From: UBA11606 sp039815945
Lineage (GTDB): Bacteria > Actinomycetota > Acidimicrobiia > Acidimicrobiales > Aldehydirespiratoraceae
Reading direction: 5' to 3'
Length of the DNA: 17,354 bases
NCBI GenBank assembly: GCA_039815945.1
Contig: JBCBYI010000073.1
Coordinates: 1-17,354 of the forward strand
In this document: in pieces, positions 1 through 6,982 of the stretch
Position numbering within the stretch: the stretch's first letter is position 1
Layout of the letters: the number at the start of each line of letters is the position of its first letter
Program-made: the position numbers and the translations under genes
Notes under the pieces: model-generated
Seen by the model: only the letters and a program-made list of their open reading frames with translations
The model's database searches: none
What the model was told of the DNA's origin: nothing

Positions 1-589
1 GCAGTTCCACCGGCACATAGCCGGCGACGTCGGCGTCGAGGCGCCCGCGTGCGTGCCGGCCGATCCGGGCGATGAGCGCGGGCACGCCGGTCAGCCCGAG
101 GAGGTTGACCACCCAGCCGCGGACATCGATCGGCCGGGGGAAGACGATCTCGGTGTCGCGCCCCACGACGATCGTGTCGCTGTGGTGGCGGACGTGGGAC
201 CACCGCCACACGGTCGGCTCGCGAAGCAGCATGAACGACGCCGGAACGTAGACGAGTTCGTTGAGCAGGCCCGTGCGAAAGGCGGTGCCGTGACCGCACT
301 CGTGCCAGCGCGGGTCGGCGGCCCCGCCGTACAGCGCGCCGTAGACGACGAACGCCGGGATCGCCCACCACGACCCGAGCACAAGCCACGCCACCGTGCC
401 GGCCGCCGCGAGGAGTGCGAGCCACAACACGACGTCGACACCTGCGCGCAGGTCGGTTCGGCGGTTCAGTTCGGCCAGACGGTCGGTGTCGATCGGGGAT
501 CGATACCAGTCGGCGTCGGCCAGACCTCGCTCGACGGCGCGCTGCGACTCGGGACCGGTGAGCGAGTAGTCCCGGGTCGCCGCATTCAT
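1..589 (-). CDS. Fatty-acid-desaturase-fold di-iron enzyme, MocD-like (partial, C-terminus outside window)
   Basis: I translated this by hand from an ATG at 589; the frame stays open to base 1, giving about 196 N-terminal residues, so the C-terminal part lies outside. The first two histidine boxes of membrane di-iron desaturases and hydroxylases are visible: HECGH at about residues 96-100 and HVRHH at about 132-136. Hydrophobic stretches at about 51-71 and 73-90 precede them. The third box should lie beyond the edge. The start overlaps the aldolase stop as TGATG, so it is the last visible operon gene. Family members insert or remove hydrogen or hydroxylate using iron and an electron donor. 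MocD of rhizopine catabolism belongs to this fold and acts with a ferredoxin and a reductase in demethylation. I infer a similar oxidative demethylation of a methoxylated inositol here. A lipid desaturase that happens to be co-transcribed remains possible. Confidence 0.85.
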   Translation of the reverse strand, partial: MNAATRDYSLTGPESQRAVERGLADADWYRSPIDTDRLAELNRRTDLRAGVDVVLWLALLAAAGTVAWLVLGSWWAIPAFVVYGALYGGAADPRWHECGHGTAFRTGLLNELVYVPASFMLLREPTVWRWSHVRHHSDTIVVGRDTEIVFPRPIDVRGWVVNLLGLTGVPALIARIGRHARGRLDADVAGYVPVEL

Positions 590-1452
590 CAGTCGATGAT
601 CTCGCGCAGTCGTCGCATCCGGGGCCCGACGACCTCGTCGAGGATCGCGGGCCGCTCGGCCCCGGGGGCGAGCGCCGCTTCACCCCACAGTGCTCGACCG
701 ACCATGAAGCCGGAGCCGCCCGCCTTCACCGCGATCTCGACCTGGCGGGCGTAGGTCTCGAACGAGCCGCCACCCGAGAGCAGCACCCACGGCATCGACG
801 CGATCTCCGAGATCGTCCGGCATGCCGCGAACCAGTGGTCCTCGTCTTGGTCCGACGGGTCGACCGGGAAAGGCAGCTTCAGCAGGTCGGGGCCCATCGC
901 CGCGAATCGCTGGGCCGTCTCCAGCACGAGTCGAGGCCGGTTCGCCGGGTCGTCGAGTTGGTAGAAGAGCGGCTCGAGCACGACGGGAATGCCGACCCGG
1001 TTGCATTCGGCGACGACCTCACGGCCGACCTGCTCCTGCGCTTCGGCGAGCGGCCGATCGGGTCGGTACGGCAACAGCAGCTTGGCGCACGACGCGCCGC
1101 TGGCCTTCGCCTGATCGACCGACCAGCCGTCGAGCAGCTCGGTCGGGCCCTTCTCGGGATCACCGAGGTAGCCCTGAGCTTCGAGCGCAGCGGTGAAGCC
1201 GATGTTCGCCGGCTTCGCACCGGAGTCGATCAGCTGGGGGATCGAGTACTCGGGTTCGAGCATCACGCCGGTGGCATCGGGCGCGATCGCTCGCACCATC
1301 TGATCCTTGAGATCGGTGATCTCCTGGGGCGTGAGCGAATCGGGATCGTCGGGGCGTACGAAAGCCCGCAGGGAGTCCCGGTGGTCGATCGCAAAGACGC
1401 CGAAGCGGCGCTTGTCGTTGGTGAGCTGATCGAGCATCGATGCCATCTCCAT
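589..1452 (-). CDS. LacD/YihT-type class I aldolase, likely 2-deoxy-5-keto-gluconate-6-phosphate aldolase (IolJ role)
   Basis: This 287-residue TIM-barrel protein resembles tagatose-1,6-bisphosphate aldolase (LacD) and sulfofructosephosphate aldolase (YihT). The visible matches are AIDHRDSL at residues 21-28, the likely Schiff-base lysine K192 in LLKLPFPV, and the C-terminal phosphate-binding region with LLSGGGSFETYA (224-235) and GFMVGRALWG (248-257). In this operon the step without another candidate is cleavage of 2-deoxy-5-keto-gluconate 6-phosphate to dihydroxyacetone phosphate and malonate semialdehyde, normally done by the unrelated class II IolJ, so I infer that role. The ATG at 1452 forms a TGATG overlap with the upstream iolB stop, with AAGG about 10 bases upstream. 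The frame stays open much further upstream, but that part is antisense-like shadow inside iolB. ATGs at 1446 and 1437 are less likely starts. The family call is firm; the substrate is inferred. Confidence 0.85.
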   Translation of the reverse strand: MEMASMLDQLTNDKRRFGVFAIDHRDSLRAFVRPDDPDSLTPQEITDLKDQMVRAIAPDATGVMLEPEYSIPQLIDSGAKPANIGFTAALEAQGYLGDPEKGPTELLDGWSVDQAKASGASCAKLLLPYRPDRPLAEAQEQVGREVVAECNRVGIPVVLEPLFYQLDDPANRPRLVLETAQRFAAMGPDLLKLPFPVDPSDQDEDHWFAACRTISEIASMPWVLLSGGGSFETYARQVEIAVKAGGSGFMVGRALWGEAALAPGAERPAILDEVVGPRMRRLREIID

Positions 1453-2288
1453 CACGGCCGGACCTTGGGGAGATCCCAACCGAAGGCATCCCAGTCGTCC
1501 TCGATCCAGGTGTAGGCATCGTGAAAACAGGGCGGCGTGGCCCGCTCGCCATCGACGAGCTCGCCGGCCAGGTAGTTGAGGAAGAACATGTGGCTGCCCG
1601 GTGCGGCGGCCGTGGAGTGGAAGCCCTTGGTGACGATCGCGCAGTCGCCGTCGCCCGCGGTGAGGACCTCGTCGAAGTCCTCGTCGATCCGCCAATTGCG
1701 ATGCATGCAGAAGCCGTCGGACGGGTCGAGACGGAAGTAGTACGTCTCCTCGAGGTACGGCGAACCGTCGAAGCCGTCGTGGCAGTGCGGCGGCCAGCCC
1801 GACCACGAGCCGCGCGGAACGTAGACCTCGTAGAGGATGAGGCGCTCGGCATCGATCGGCGGAGCCAGCACGTTGTTGACCTGGCGGTACGCGGCGCCGC
1901 CGCCGCGGAGCTCGCTGGTCATGTCGGCCGGCTCGATGATGCGGGCCGGGTAGAGACCCTCGGCCGGCGCCGAGCCGATCGCGAACTCAAACGTGTCGTC
2001 AGCGGCGACGACCTCGATCGCCGCGCCGGGCGGGGCGTACGCAACCCGCGGCATCTCCTCGAAGACCGACGTGCGGGAGAGCGTGGTCTCGATGTCGCCG
2101 ACCTTCACGGTGGCCGAGCCGCTCAGCGGCACGACCGCCGTCTCCTGATCGGTGAGCAGATGGTCGTGGCGCTCGCCGGGCTTGACCCCGACGATCGCGA
2201 AGCTGAGGTAGGTCCAGCCGGCGGACTCCGGCGTGATCTCCATCTGGATGGTCTTGGACGTGTCCGGCGTGAAGAGGTGTTCGTTCAT
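1452..2288 (-). CDS. IolB-family cupin isomerase, divergent second copy
   Basis: This 278-residue protein has the two-cupin layout of 5-deoxy-glucuronate isomerase (IolB/KduI), which turns 5-deoxy-D-glucuronate into 2-deoxy-5-keto-D-gluconate after ring opening by IolD. The metal-binding residues expected of the family are visible: H168 and H170 in WPPHCHD, a glutamate at 180/181 in LEETYYF, and H224 in KGFH. It differs clearly from the other IolB in this window (9092-10003): the metal motif is PPHCHDGF rather than PPHKHDDS, and the loop before the glutamate has a different sequence. Its start overlaps the iolG stop as TGATG, and its own stop overlaps the aldolase start. With its metal ligands intact it is probably active. 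It may serve a differently substituted deoxyuronate, or simply be a redundant paralogue brought in with the left half of the operon. Confidence 0.87.
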   Translation of the reverse strand: MNEHLFTPDTSKTIQMEITPESAGWTYLSFAIVGVKPGERHDHLLTDQETAVVPLSGSATVKVGDIETTLSRTSVFEEMPRVAYAPPGAAIEVVAADDTFEFAIGSAPAEGLYPARIIEPADMTSELRGGGAAYRQVNNVLAPPIDAERLILYEVYVPRGSWSGWPPHCHDGFDGSPYLEETYYFRLDPSDGFCMHRNWRIDEDFDEVLTAGDGDCAIVTKGFHSTAAAPGSHMFFLNYLAGELVDGERATPPCFHDAYTWIEDDWDAFGWDLPKVRP

Positions 2289-3292
2289 CAGACGATCTCC
2301 GAGATCTGGACGGGACGACCTTCATCCATCGACCGCTTGGCGGCCATGCCGATGACGAGCGGCGCACGCCCGTCGCTACCGGTGACGGGGACGGGCGTGC
2401 CGTTCGCGACGGCGTCGACGAACGCCGCCCACTGGTCGAGGTAGCTGGCGGTGTAGCGCTCGAGGAAGAAGTTCTGGAGCGGGGGCTGGCGATAGCCCTG
2501 ACCGGTGGCCAGCACCGCATTGAAATCGTGGTGGTTGCTCGACTGGGCCATGCCATTGCTACCGAAGGCCTCGACCCGCTGGTCGTAGCCGTACGCAGCA
2601 CGACGACTGATGTCGATCGTGGTGAGGCAGCCGTTCTCGTGGGTGAGAACGATGACGGCGGTGTCGACATCACCGGCCTCGCCGATGGCGGGGTCGACCC
2701 GCACGCGACCGAGGGCGTACACCGACTCGACCTCGCTGCCCGTCACGTAGCGAGCCATGTCGAAGTCGTGGATCGCCATGTCGTTGAAGATCCCACCCGA
2801 CACCTCGATGTAGGCGATCGGCGGCGGCGCTGGATCACGGCTGGTGATGTTGACGACCTCGACATCGCCGACCGCACCGTGGGCGACCGCATCGGCGACG
2901 GCCTTGTGCGAAGGATCGAAGCGGCGGTTGAACCCGATGTGCAACGGCACGCCGGCGGCCTCGACCGCGGCGAGGCCTCGATCGACCTCGGCGACGTCGA
3001 GGCTGATCGGCTTCTCGCAGAAGATCGCCCGGCCCGCCTCGGCGGCGGCGACCATGACGTCGACGTGGGTATCGGTGGAGGTGCAGATCGCTACCGCATC
3101 GGCGTCGATCGCGAGCGCCTGCTCGAGGGTTGGGGCGACGGGGACACCGAGCTCGGCGCCGACCGTCTCGGCCGCCTCGGCAAAGACGTCGAACACGCCG
3201 ACGACTTCGGCGCCGGCGACCCGACGATGGAGGTACTCGGCGTGCATCGAACCGATGCGGCCGCAGCCGAGCACGACGAAACGAACGGTCAT
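2288..3292 (-). CDS. iolG: myo-inositol 2-dehydrogenase, proteobacterial IolG type (Gfo/Idh/MocA family)
   Basis: NAD-dependent oxidation of myo-inositol to scyllo-inosose is the entry step of the pathway. The 334-residue product has an N-terminal Rossmann fold with GCGRIG at residues 9-14, the EKP motif with catalytic lysine K94, and the Asp/His pair D171 and H175 in FNDMAIHDFD. GFNRRFDPSH (120-129), SRDPAPPP (151-158) and the later YGYDQRVE are hallmarks I associate with the IolG proteins of rhizobia and other proteobacteria. I placed the start at the ATG at 3292, which makes a TGATG overlap with the preceding dehydrogenase stop. An in-frame ATG at 3298 (adding Met-Leu) has a GGAAG at better spacing and is nearly as good. 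A second, differently typed inositol dehydrogenase lies directly upstream, so which isomer each one prefers cannot be told from sequence. Confidence 0.92.
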   Translation of the reverse strand: MTVRFVVLGCGRIGSMHAEYLHRRVAGAEVVGVFDVFAEAAETVGAELGVPVAPTLEQALAIDADAVAICTSTDTHVDVMVAAAEAGRAIFCEKPISLDVAEVDRGLAAVEAAGVPLHIGFNRRFDPSHKAVADAVAHGAVGDVEVVNITSRDPAPPPIAYIEVSGGIFNDMAIHDFDMARYVTGSEVESVYALGRVRVDPAIGEAGDVDTAVIVLTHENGCLTTIDISRRAAYGYDQRVEAFGSNGMAQSSNHHDFNAVLATGQGYRQPPLQNFFLERYTASYLDQWAAFVDAVANGTPVPVTGSDGRAPLVIGMAAKRSMDEGRPVQISEIV

Positions 3293-4284
3293 CAGCATGT
3301 CTCGCTTCCGTTGCTGGAGGAGTAGAGCGCCGGCTTGGCCGGCAGGTCGACGCCGACCGCGACCCCGTCGGCCGCGGCAGATGCGGCGGCGGCCTCGACG
3401 ACCGCCTGGGCGGCGTAGCCGTCCCACGCAGAGGGGCCACGAGCGATGCCCGCCTCGACCGACGCGAGGAAGTCGCGCATCTCGACGCGGTAGGTGTCGA
3501 GGAACGGCGAGAACCAGTCGTCGCCGATCTCGCCGGCGACCACACCGTCGGCCCGCACCGCGGCCCGCAGCGGTTCGGCGGCGACGACGTTGCCACGTTC
3601 GGCGGTGACCTCGACCGAGACCTCATAGCCGGTGGCGATGTCGTCGAACTCGAGCACGGCCACCGCACCGCCGGCAAGGCGGCAGGTGGCGATGATCATG
3701 CGGGTGCCGGCACCGCCGGCGACGACCGACGTGGCGACGGAGACGATCTCGTCGGCGCCGAGCCAGCGGACCGTGTGGATGTCGTGGATGATCGATTCGA
3801 CGAGCATCTGCGGCACGGTGCGCGAGCCGTCGTTGGTGTTGCGGTGCACGCAGCGGATGTGTTGCGCCGCACCGATGCGGTCGAGGGCTGCGGCGACCTG
3901 GGTGTGGCGTTCGTCGTAGACGCGCATGAAGCCGAGCTGGATCAGGCGCCGCCCGAGGTCGACTTCGGTGTCGACGATCTCACGGGCGTCGGCGGCTTCC
4001 ACGGTGAGCGGCTTCTCGGCGAGGATCGGCAGGCCGCGTTCGAGGCCGGCCATCACGTAGCGATGGTGGAAGCGGTCGGGGCAGGCGATGACGAGGGCAT
4101 CGCAGTCGTCGATGCGATCCATGCCTTCGGCCACCCACTCGCAGCCGAGCTCGGCGGCGAGGGCCTGACCGGTCGCCGCATCGGGGTCGGCGACCCAGGC
4201 GAGTTCGGCGTCGGCGAGGTCGACGACGTGGCGGGCGTGACACGCCCCCATGCCGCCGACACCGATGACACCGACCCGGATCAC
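3292..4284 (-). CDS. Gfo/Idh/MocA oxidoreductase, actinobacterial inositol-dehydrogenase type
   Basis: This 330-residue NAD(P)-dependent oxidoreductase has GVGGMG at residues 8-13, the EKP motif with K91, and the substrate-site stretch ESIIHDIHTVRWL (163-175). The C-terminal sheet resembles the inositol 2-dehydrogenases of streptomycetes and corynebacteria. By alignment of H167 to the catalytic histidine, the usual catalytic aspartate four residues before it is a glutamate (E163). A second aspartate that I recall in the family's HExD stretch is H170. These changes may alter isomer or cofactor preference. The GTG start at 4284 overlaps the upstream SDR stop as GTGA, and the stop overlaps iolG. 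Likely substrates are another inositol isomer (scyllo- or D-chiro-inositol) or an inosose. The family is certain, the substrate is not. Confidence 0.88.
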   Translation of the reverse strand: MIRVGVIGVGGMGACHARHVVDLADAELAWVADPDAATGQALAAELGCEWVAEGMDRIDDCDALVIACPDRFHHRYVMAGLERGLPILAEKPLTVEAADAREIVDTEVDLGRRLIQLGFMRVYDERHTQVAAALDRIGAAQHIRCVHRNTNDGSRTVPQMLVESIIHDIHTVRWLGADEIVSVATSVVAGGAGTRMIIATCRLAGGAVAVLEFDDIATGYEVSVEVTAERGNVVAAEPLRAAVRADGVVAGEIGDDWFSPFLDTYRVEMRDFLASVEAGIARGPSAWDGYAAQAVVEAAAASAAADGVAVGVDLPAKPALYSSSNGSETC

Positions 4285-5108
4285 GAGCGCAGCTCCGGCG
4301 GGAGTTCGCCCAGCTCGGGGCCGGGGCGAGGTTCGTCGGCCACGCCGAGGATCGTCTGATCCCAGTCGATGTCTTGACCGGTGAGGAATCCGCTCTCGGG
4401 CGAGCAGAGGTGCACGATCGTGTGGGCGATCTCGTTGGGCTTGATGAGCTTGCCCATCGGTTGCTCGGCCTCGGCCCGCTCGAGCCAGCCGTCGGTGGCG
4501 CCCTCGTAGCGGCGTTGGGTGAGATCTTCGGCCGGCGTGTCCATCCACCCGGGGTTGAGCATGTTCACCCGCACGCGGTGGCGCATGAGCGTGAAGGCCA
4601 TGTTGCGGGTCGCGGCCACGAGCGCCATCTTCGACGCGGAGTACGGCAACAGGTTGGGCGCGCCGCCGTGGCGGGCGACGGAGCCGATCAGCACGATCGA
4701 GCCGTCGACACCCTCACGCACCATGAGCTTGGCCGACTCCTGGGCTACCAGGCAGGCCGCGCGCACGTTGAGCGCCATCATCTCGTCCCACATCTCGGCG
4801 GTGGAATCCCACACCGAGCCCCGGAAGGTCGCGGCAGCACAGTTGACGGTGGCGTGCACGGTGCCGAACGCCTCGTCGGCGACGGCAACACACTGTGCCG
4901 GGCCATCGGGGTCGGCCAGATCGACCGAGACGAACTCGGCCTGGCAGCCGTCGCCGGTGAGCGAAGCCGCGGCCGCTTCGCCCTTGGCCTGATCGCGGCC
5001 GACGAGCATCAGACCGCTCGCCCCCTTCTGCTTGAGGAGGGAGGCGGTGGCGTAGCCGAGGCCCTGCGAGCCTCCGGTGATGAGGGCGACCCGCCCGTCG
5101 AAGCTCAT
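4281..5108 (-). CDS. Short-chain dehydrogenase/reductase (SDR), classical type
   Basis: The 275-residue product is a classical SDR with the cofactor motif TGGSQGLG (residues 11-18), an aspartate after beta strand three (D63 in VDLAD), NCAA at 89-92 in place of the usual NNAG, and the catalytic triad S143, Y156 and K160 (YSASK). A glycine- and proline-rich tail of about 20 residues follows the last strand. Within an inositol operon it probably oxidises or reduces a ring hydroxyl or keto group, for instance interconverting inososes or acting on a methylated or epimeric inositol; the sequence does not say which. I chose the ATG at 5108, which sits two bases after the iolD TAG stop (TAGCCATG). 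A TTG at 5117 in the same frame is possible but would overlap iolD. Confidence 0.87.
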   Translation of the reverse strand: MSFDGRVALITGGSQGLGYATASLLKQKGASGLMLVGRDQAKGEAAAASLTGDGCQAEFVSVDLADPDGPAQCVAVADEAFGTVHATVNCAAATFRGSVWDSTAEMWDEMMALNVRAACLVAQESAKLMVREGVDGSIVLIGSVARHGGAPNLLPYSASKMALVAATRNMAFTLMRHRVRVNMLNPGWMDTPAEDLTQRRYEGATDGWLERAEAEQPMGKLIKPNEIAHTIVHLCSPESGFLTGQDIDWDQTILGVADEPRPGPELGELPPELRS

Positions 5109-5110
5109 GG

Positions 5111-6964
5111 CTACCAACCCGCTCGCTGGTCGGCCTTGCCCTCGTCGAGTTCGGCTCGGGCCTCACGAACGGCTTCGTAGGCCGACACCTCGGGCACGCC
5201 GACCTCCCACCACGCACCGCCTTCGGTCCAGGAGTTCTGGTGGGTCTGGAGAGCGATGACCGTCGTGCGGTCGGCTTCCTTGGCCCGCTTCCACGCGTCC
5301 TCGAGTTCGTCGATGGTCGACACGGTCTCGGCGTTGCAACCCATCGCCGCGGCGTGGGCGGCGAAGTCGACTCGCACCTCCTCGACGATCTTCGAGTCGG
5401 CGAGGAGGTTGTTGAACGGCGTGCCGCCCTGGTTGACCTGCAGGCGGTTGATGACGGCGAAGCCGCCGTTGTCGCAGACGATGACGATCATCTTGTGACC
5501 CGACAGCACCGAGCTGTAGAGGTCGCTGTTCATCATCAGGTACGAGCCGTCGCCCACGAAGACGGTGACGTCCTTGTCGGGCAGCGCCATCGCTGCACCC
5601 CAGCCACCGGAAATCTCGTAGCCCATGCACGAGAAGCCGTACTCGCAGTCGAAGCTGTTGAGCGCCTTCTGGCGCCAGCCGTTGTTGACCTCACCCGGGA
5701 AGCCACCGGCGGCCGCCAGGGCGAAGTCCTCCGGACCGGCGAGGCGGTCGACCACACCGACGACCTGGGCGTAGCTCGGGAGCTCGTCGCCGTTGGCATC
5801 CGGCGCCGCGATCTTGTCGATGTAGGCGTGGTACTGCGACACCTCGGCGGCCGCGGTGTCGCTCCACGACTCCGGTGCCCGGTAGTCGCCGATACGGCCG
5901 CTGAGATCGGTGAGCGCCTCGCGGGCATCGCCCACGACCGGCAGGGCCAGGTGCTTCGTGGCGTCCCAGCGGGCGGTGTTGATGCCGACGATCTTCACGT
6001 CGACGTTCTTGAAGACGGTCCACGAGCCGGTCGTGAAGTCCTCGAGGCGAGTGCCGACCGCGAGCACGACGTCGGCCTCGGCGGCGAGGTTGTTGGCCGA
6101 CTCGCAGCCGGTCACCCCGATCGGGCCGGCGTACATCGGGTGCGACGCCAGGAGCGACGCCTTGCCGGCGACCGTCTCGACGACCGGGATGTTGTGGGCG
6201 TCGGCGAAGGCGGCGAGTTCGGCCTCGGCGAACGAGTAGTGCACGCCTCCGCCGGCGATGATCAACGGCTTCTCGGCGCCCTCGATGGCGGCGGCCGCCG
6301 AATCGAGCTGATGGATGTCGGCGCGCTGGCGGGTGAGGCGATGGATCTGCTCGTCGAAGAAACGGACGGGGAAGTCGTAGGCCTCGGCCGCGACGTCCTG
6401 GGGCAGGCCGATGAAGGCCGGCCCGCAGTCGGCCGGGTCGAGCATCGTCTGCACTGCGTGCGGCAGCGACGACACGACCTGCTCGGGCTTCATGATGCGA
6501 TCCCAGTAGCGGCTCACCGAACGGAAGGCGTCGTTGACCGTGGTCGACGGTTCACCGAAGTGCTCGACCTGCTGGAGCACCGGATCGGGCAGCCGGCTGG
6601 CGAACGTGTCGCCGGCGATCAAGAGCATCGGGATGCGGTTGGAGTGCGCCACACCGGCAGCGGTGACCATGTTGGTGGCGCCCGGGCCGACCGACGAGGT
6701 CGCCACCATGATCTGGCGACGACGCACGGTCTTGGCGTAGGCGGTGGCGGCGAGCGCCATGCCCTGCTCGTTCTGACCGCGCCAGGTCGGCAACTCGTCC
6801 TGATGCTGCTCGAGCGCATGGCCCAGACAGGTCACGTTGCCGTGGCCGAAGATCGCGAAGACGCCGGGGAACAGCGGCGCCACGGTGCCGTCGGGCAACA
6901 CGGACTTCTGGGCGATGAGGTATCGGACGATGGCCTCGGCCGTCGTGAGTCGGATCGTCTCCAT
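5111..6964 (-). CDS. iolD: 3D-(3,5/4)-trihydroxycyclohexane-1,2-dione hydrolase (IolD)
   Basis: IolD is the thiamine-diphosphate enzyme that hydrolyses the cyclic dione made by IolE, opening the inositol ring to 5-deoxy-glucuronate. The 617-residue protein has the three-domain layout of ThDP enzymes. The N-terminal pyrimidine-binding domain carries the expected catalytic glutamate E66 in QNEQGMA. The middle domain spans about 210-370. The C-terminal domain holds the GDGS motif at 471-474, followed by the Asn-containing part of the ThDP/Mg site. The HQNSWTEGGAWWEVGVPEVS tail (575-594) is typical of IolD as I remember it. The ATG at 6964 follows a good AGGAGAG ribosome site. The gene lies 18 bases after the upstream oxidoreductase and two bases before the SDR start. 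It is the least ambiguous pathway marker in the window. Confidence 0.96.
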   Translation of the reverse strand: METIRLTTAEAIVRYLIAQKSVLPDGTVAPLFPGVFAIFGHGNVTCLGHALEQHQDELPTWRGQNEQGMALAATAYAKTVRRRQIMVATSSVGPGATNMVTAAGVAHSNRIPMLLIAGDTFASRLPDPVLQQVEHFGEPSTTVNDAFRSVSRYWDRIMKPEQVVSSLPHAVQTMLDPADCGPAFIGLPQDVAAEAYDFPVRFFDEQIHRLTRQRADIHQLDSAAAAIEGAEKPLIIAGGGVHYSFAEAELAAFADAHNIPVVETVAGKASLLASHPMYAGPIGVTGCESANNLAAEADVVLAVGTRLEDFTTGSWTVFKNVDVKIVGINTARWDATKHLALPVVGDAREALTDLSGRIGDYRAPESWSDTAAAEVSQYHAYIDKIAAPDANGDELPSYAQVVGVVDRLAGPEDFALAAAGGFPGEVNNGWRQKALNSFDCEYGFSCMGYEISGGWGAAMALPDKDVTVFVGDGSYLMMNSDLYSSVLSGHKMIVIVCDNGGFAVINRLQVNQGGTPFNNLLADSKIVEEVRVDFAAHAAAMGCNAETVSTIDELEDAWKRAKEADRTTVIALQTHQNSWTEGGAWWEVGVPEVSAYEAVREARAELDEGKADQRAGW

Positions 6965-6982
6965 GGTCTCTCCTGATCCTGG

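Noticed and set aside
1453..1806. Upstream extension of the aldolase reading frame
   Set aside because: The extension is Arg-rich shadow sequence inside the second iolB. The aldolase family begins near the ATG at 1452, which also gives a TGATG overlap.
5240..6976. Long open frame on the plus strand across iolD
   Set aside because: It is antisense to an unmistakable IolD. GC-rich codon bias leaves the opposite strand free of stops, and the product has no recognisable fold or motif.
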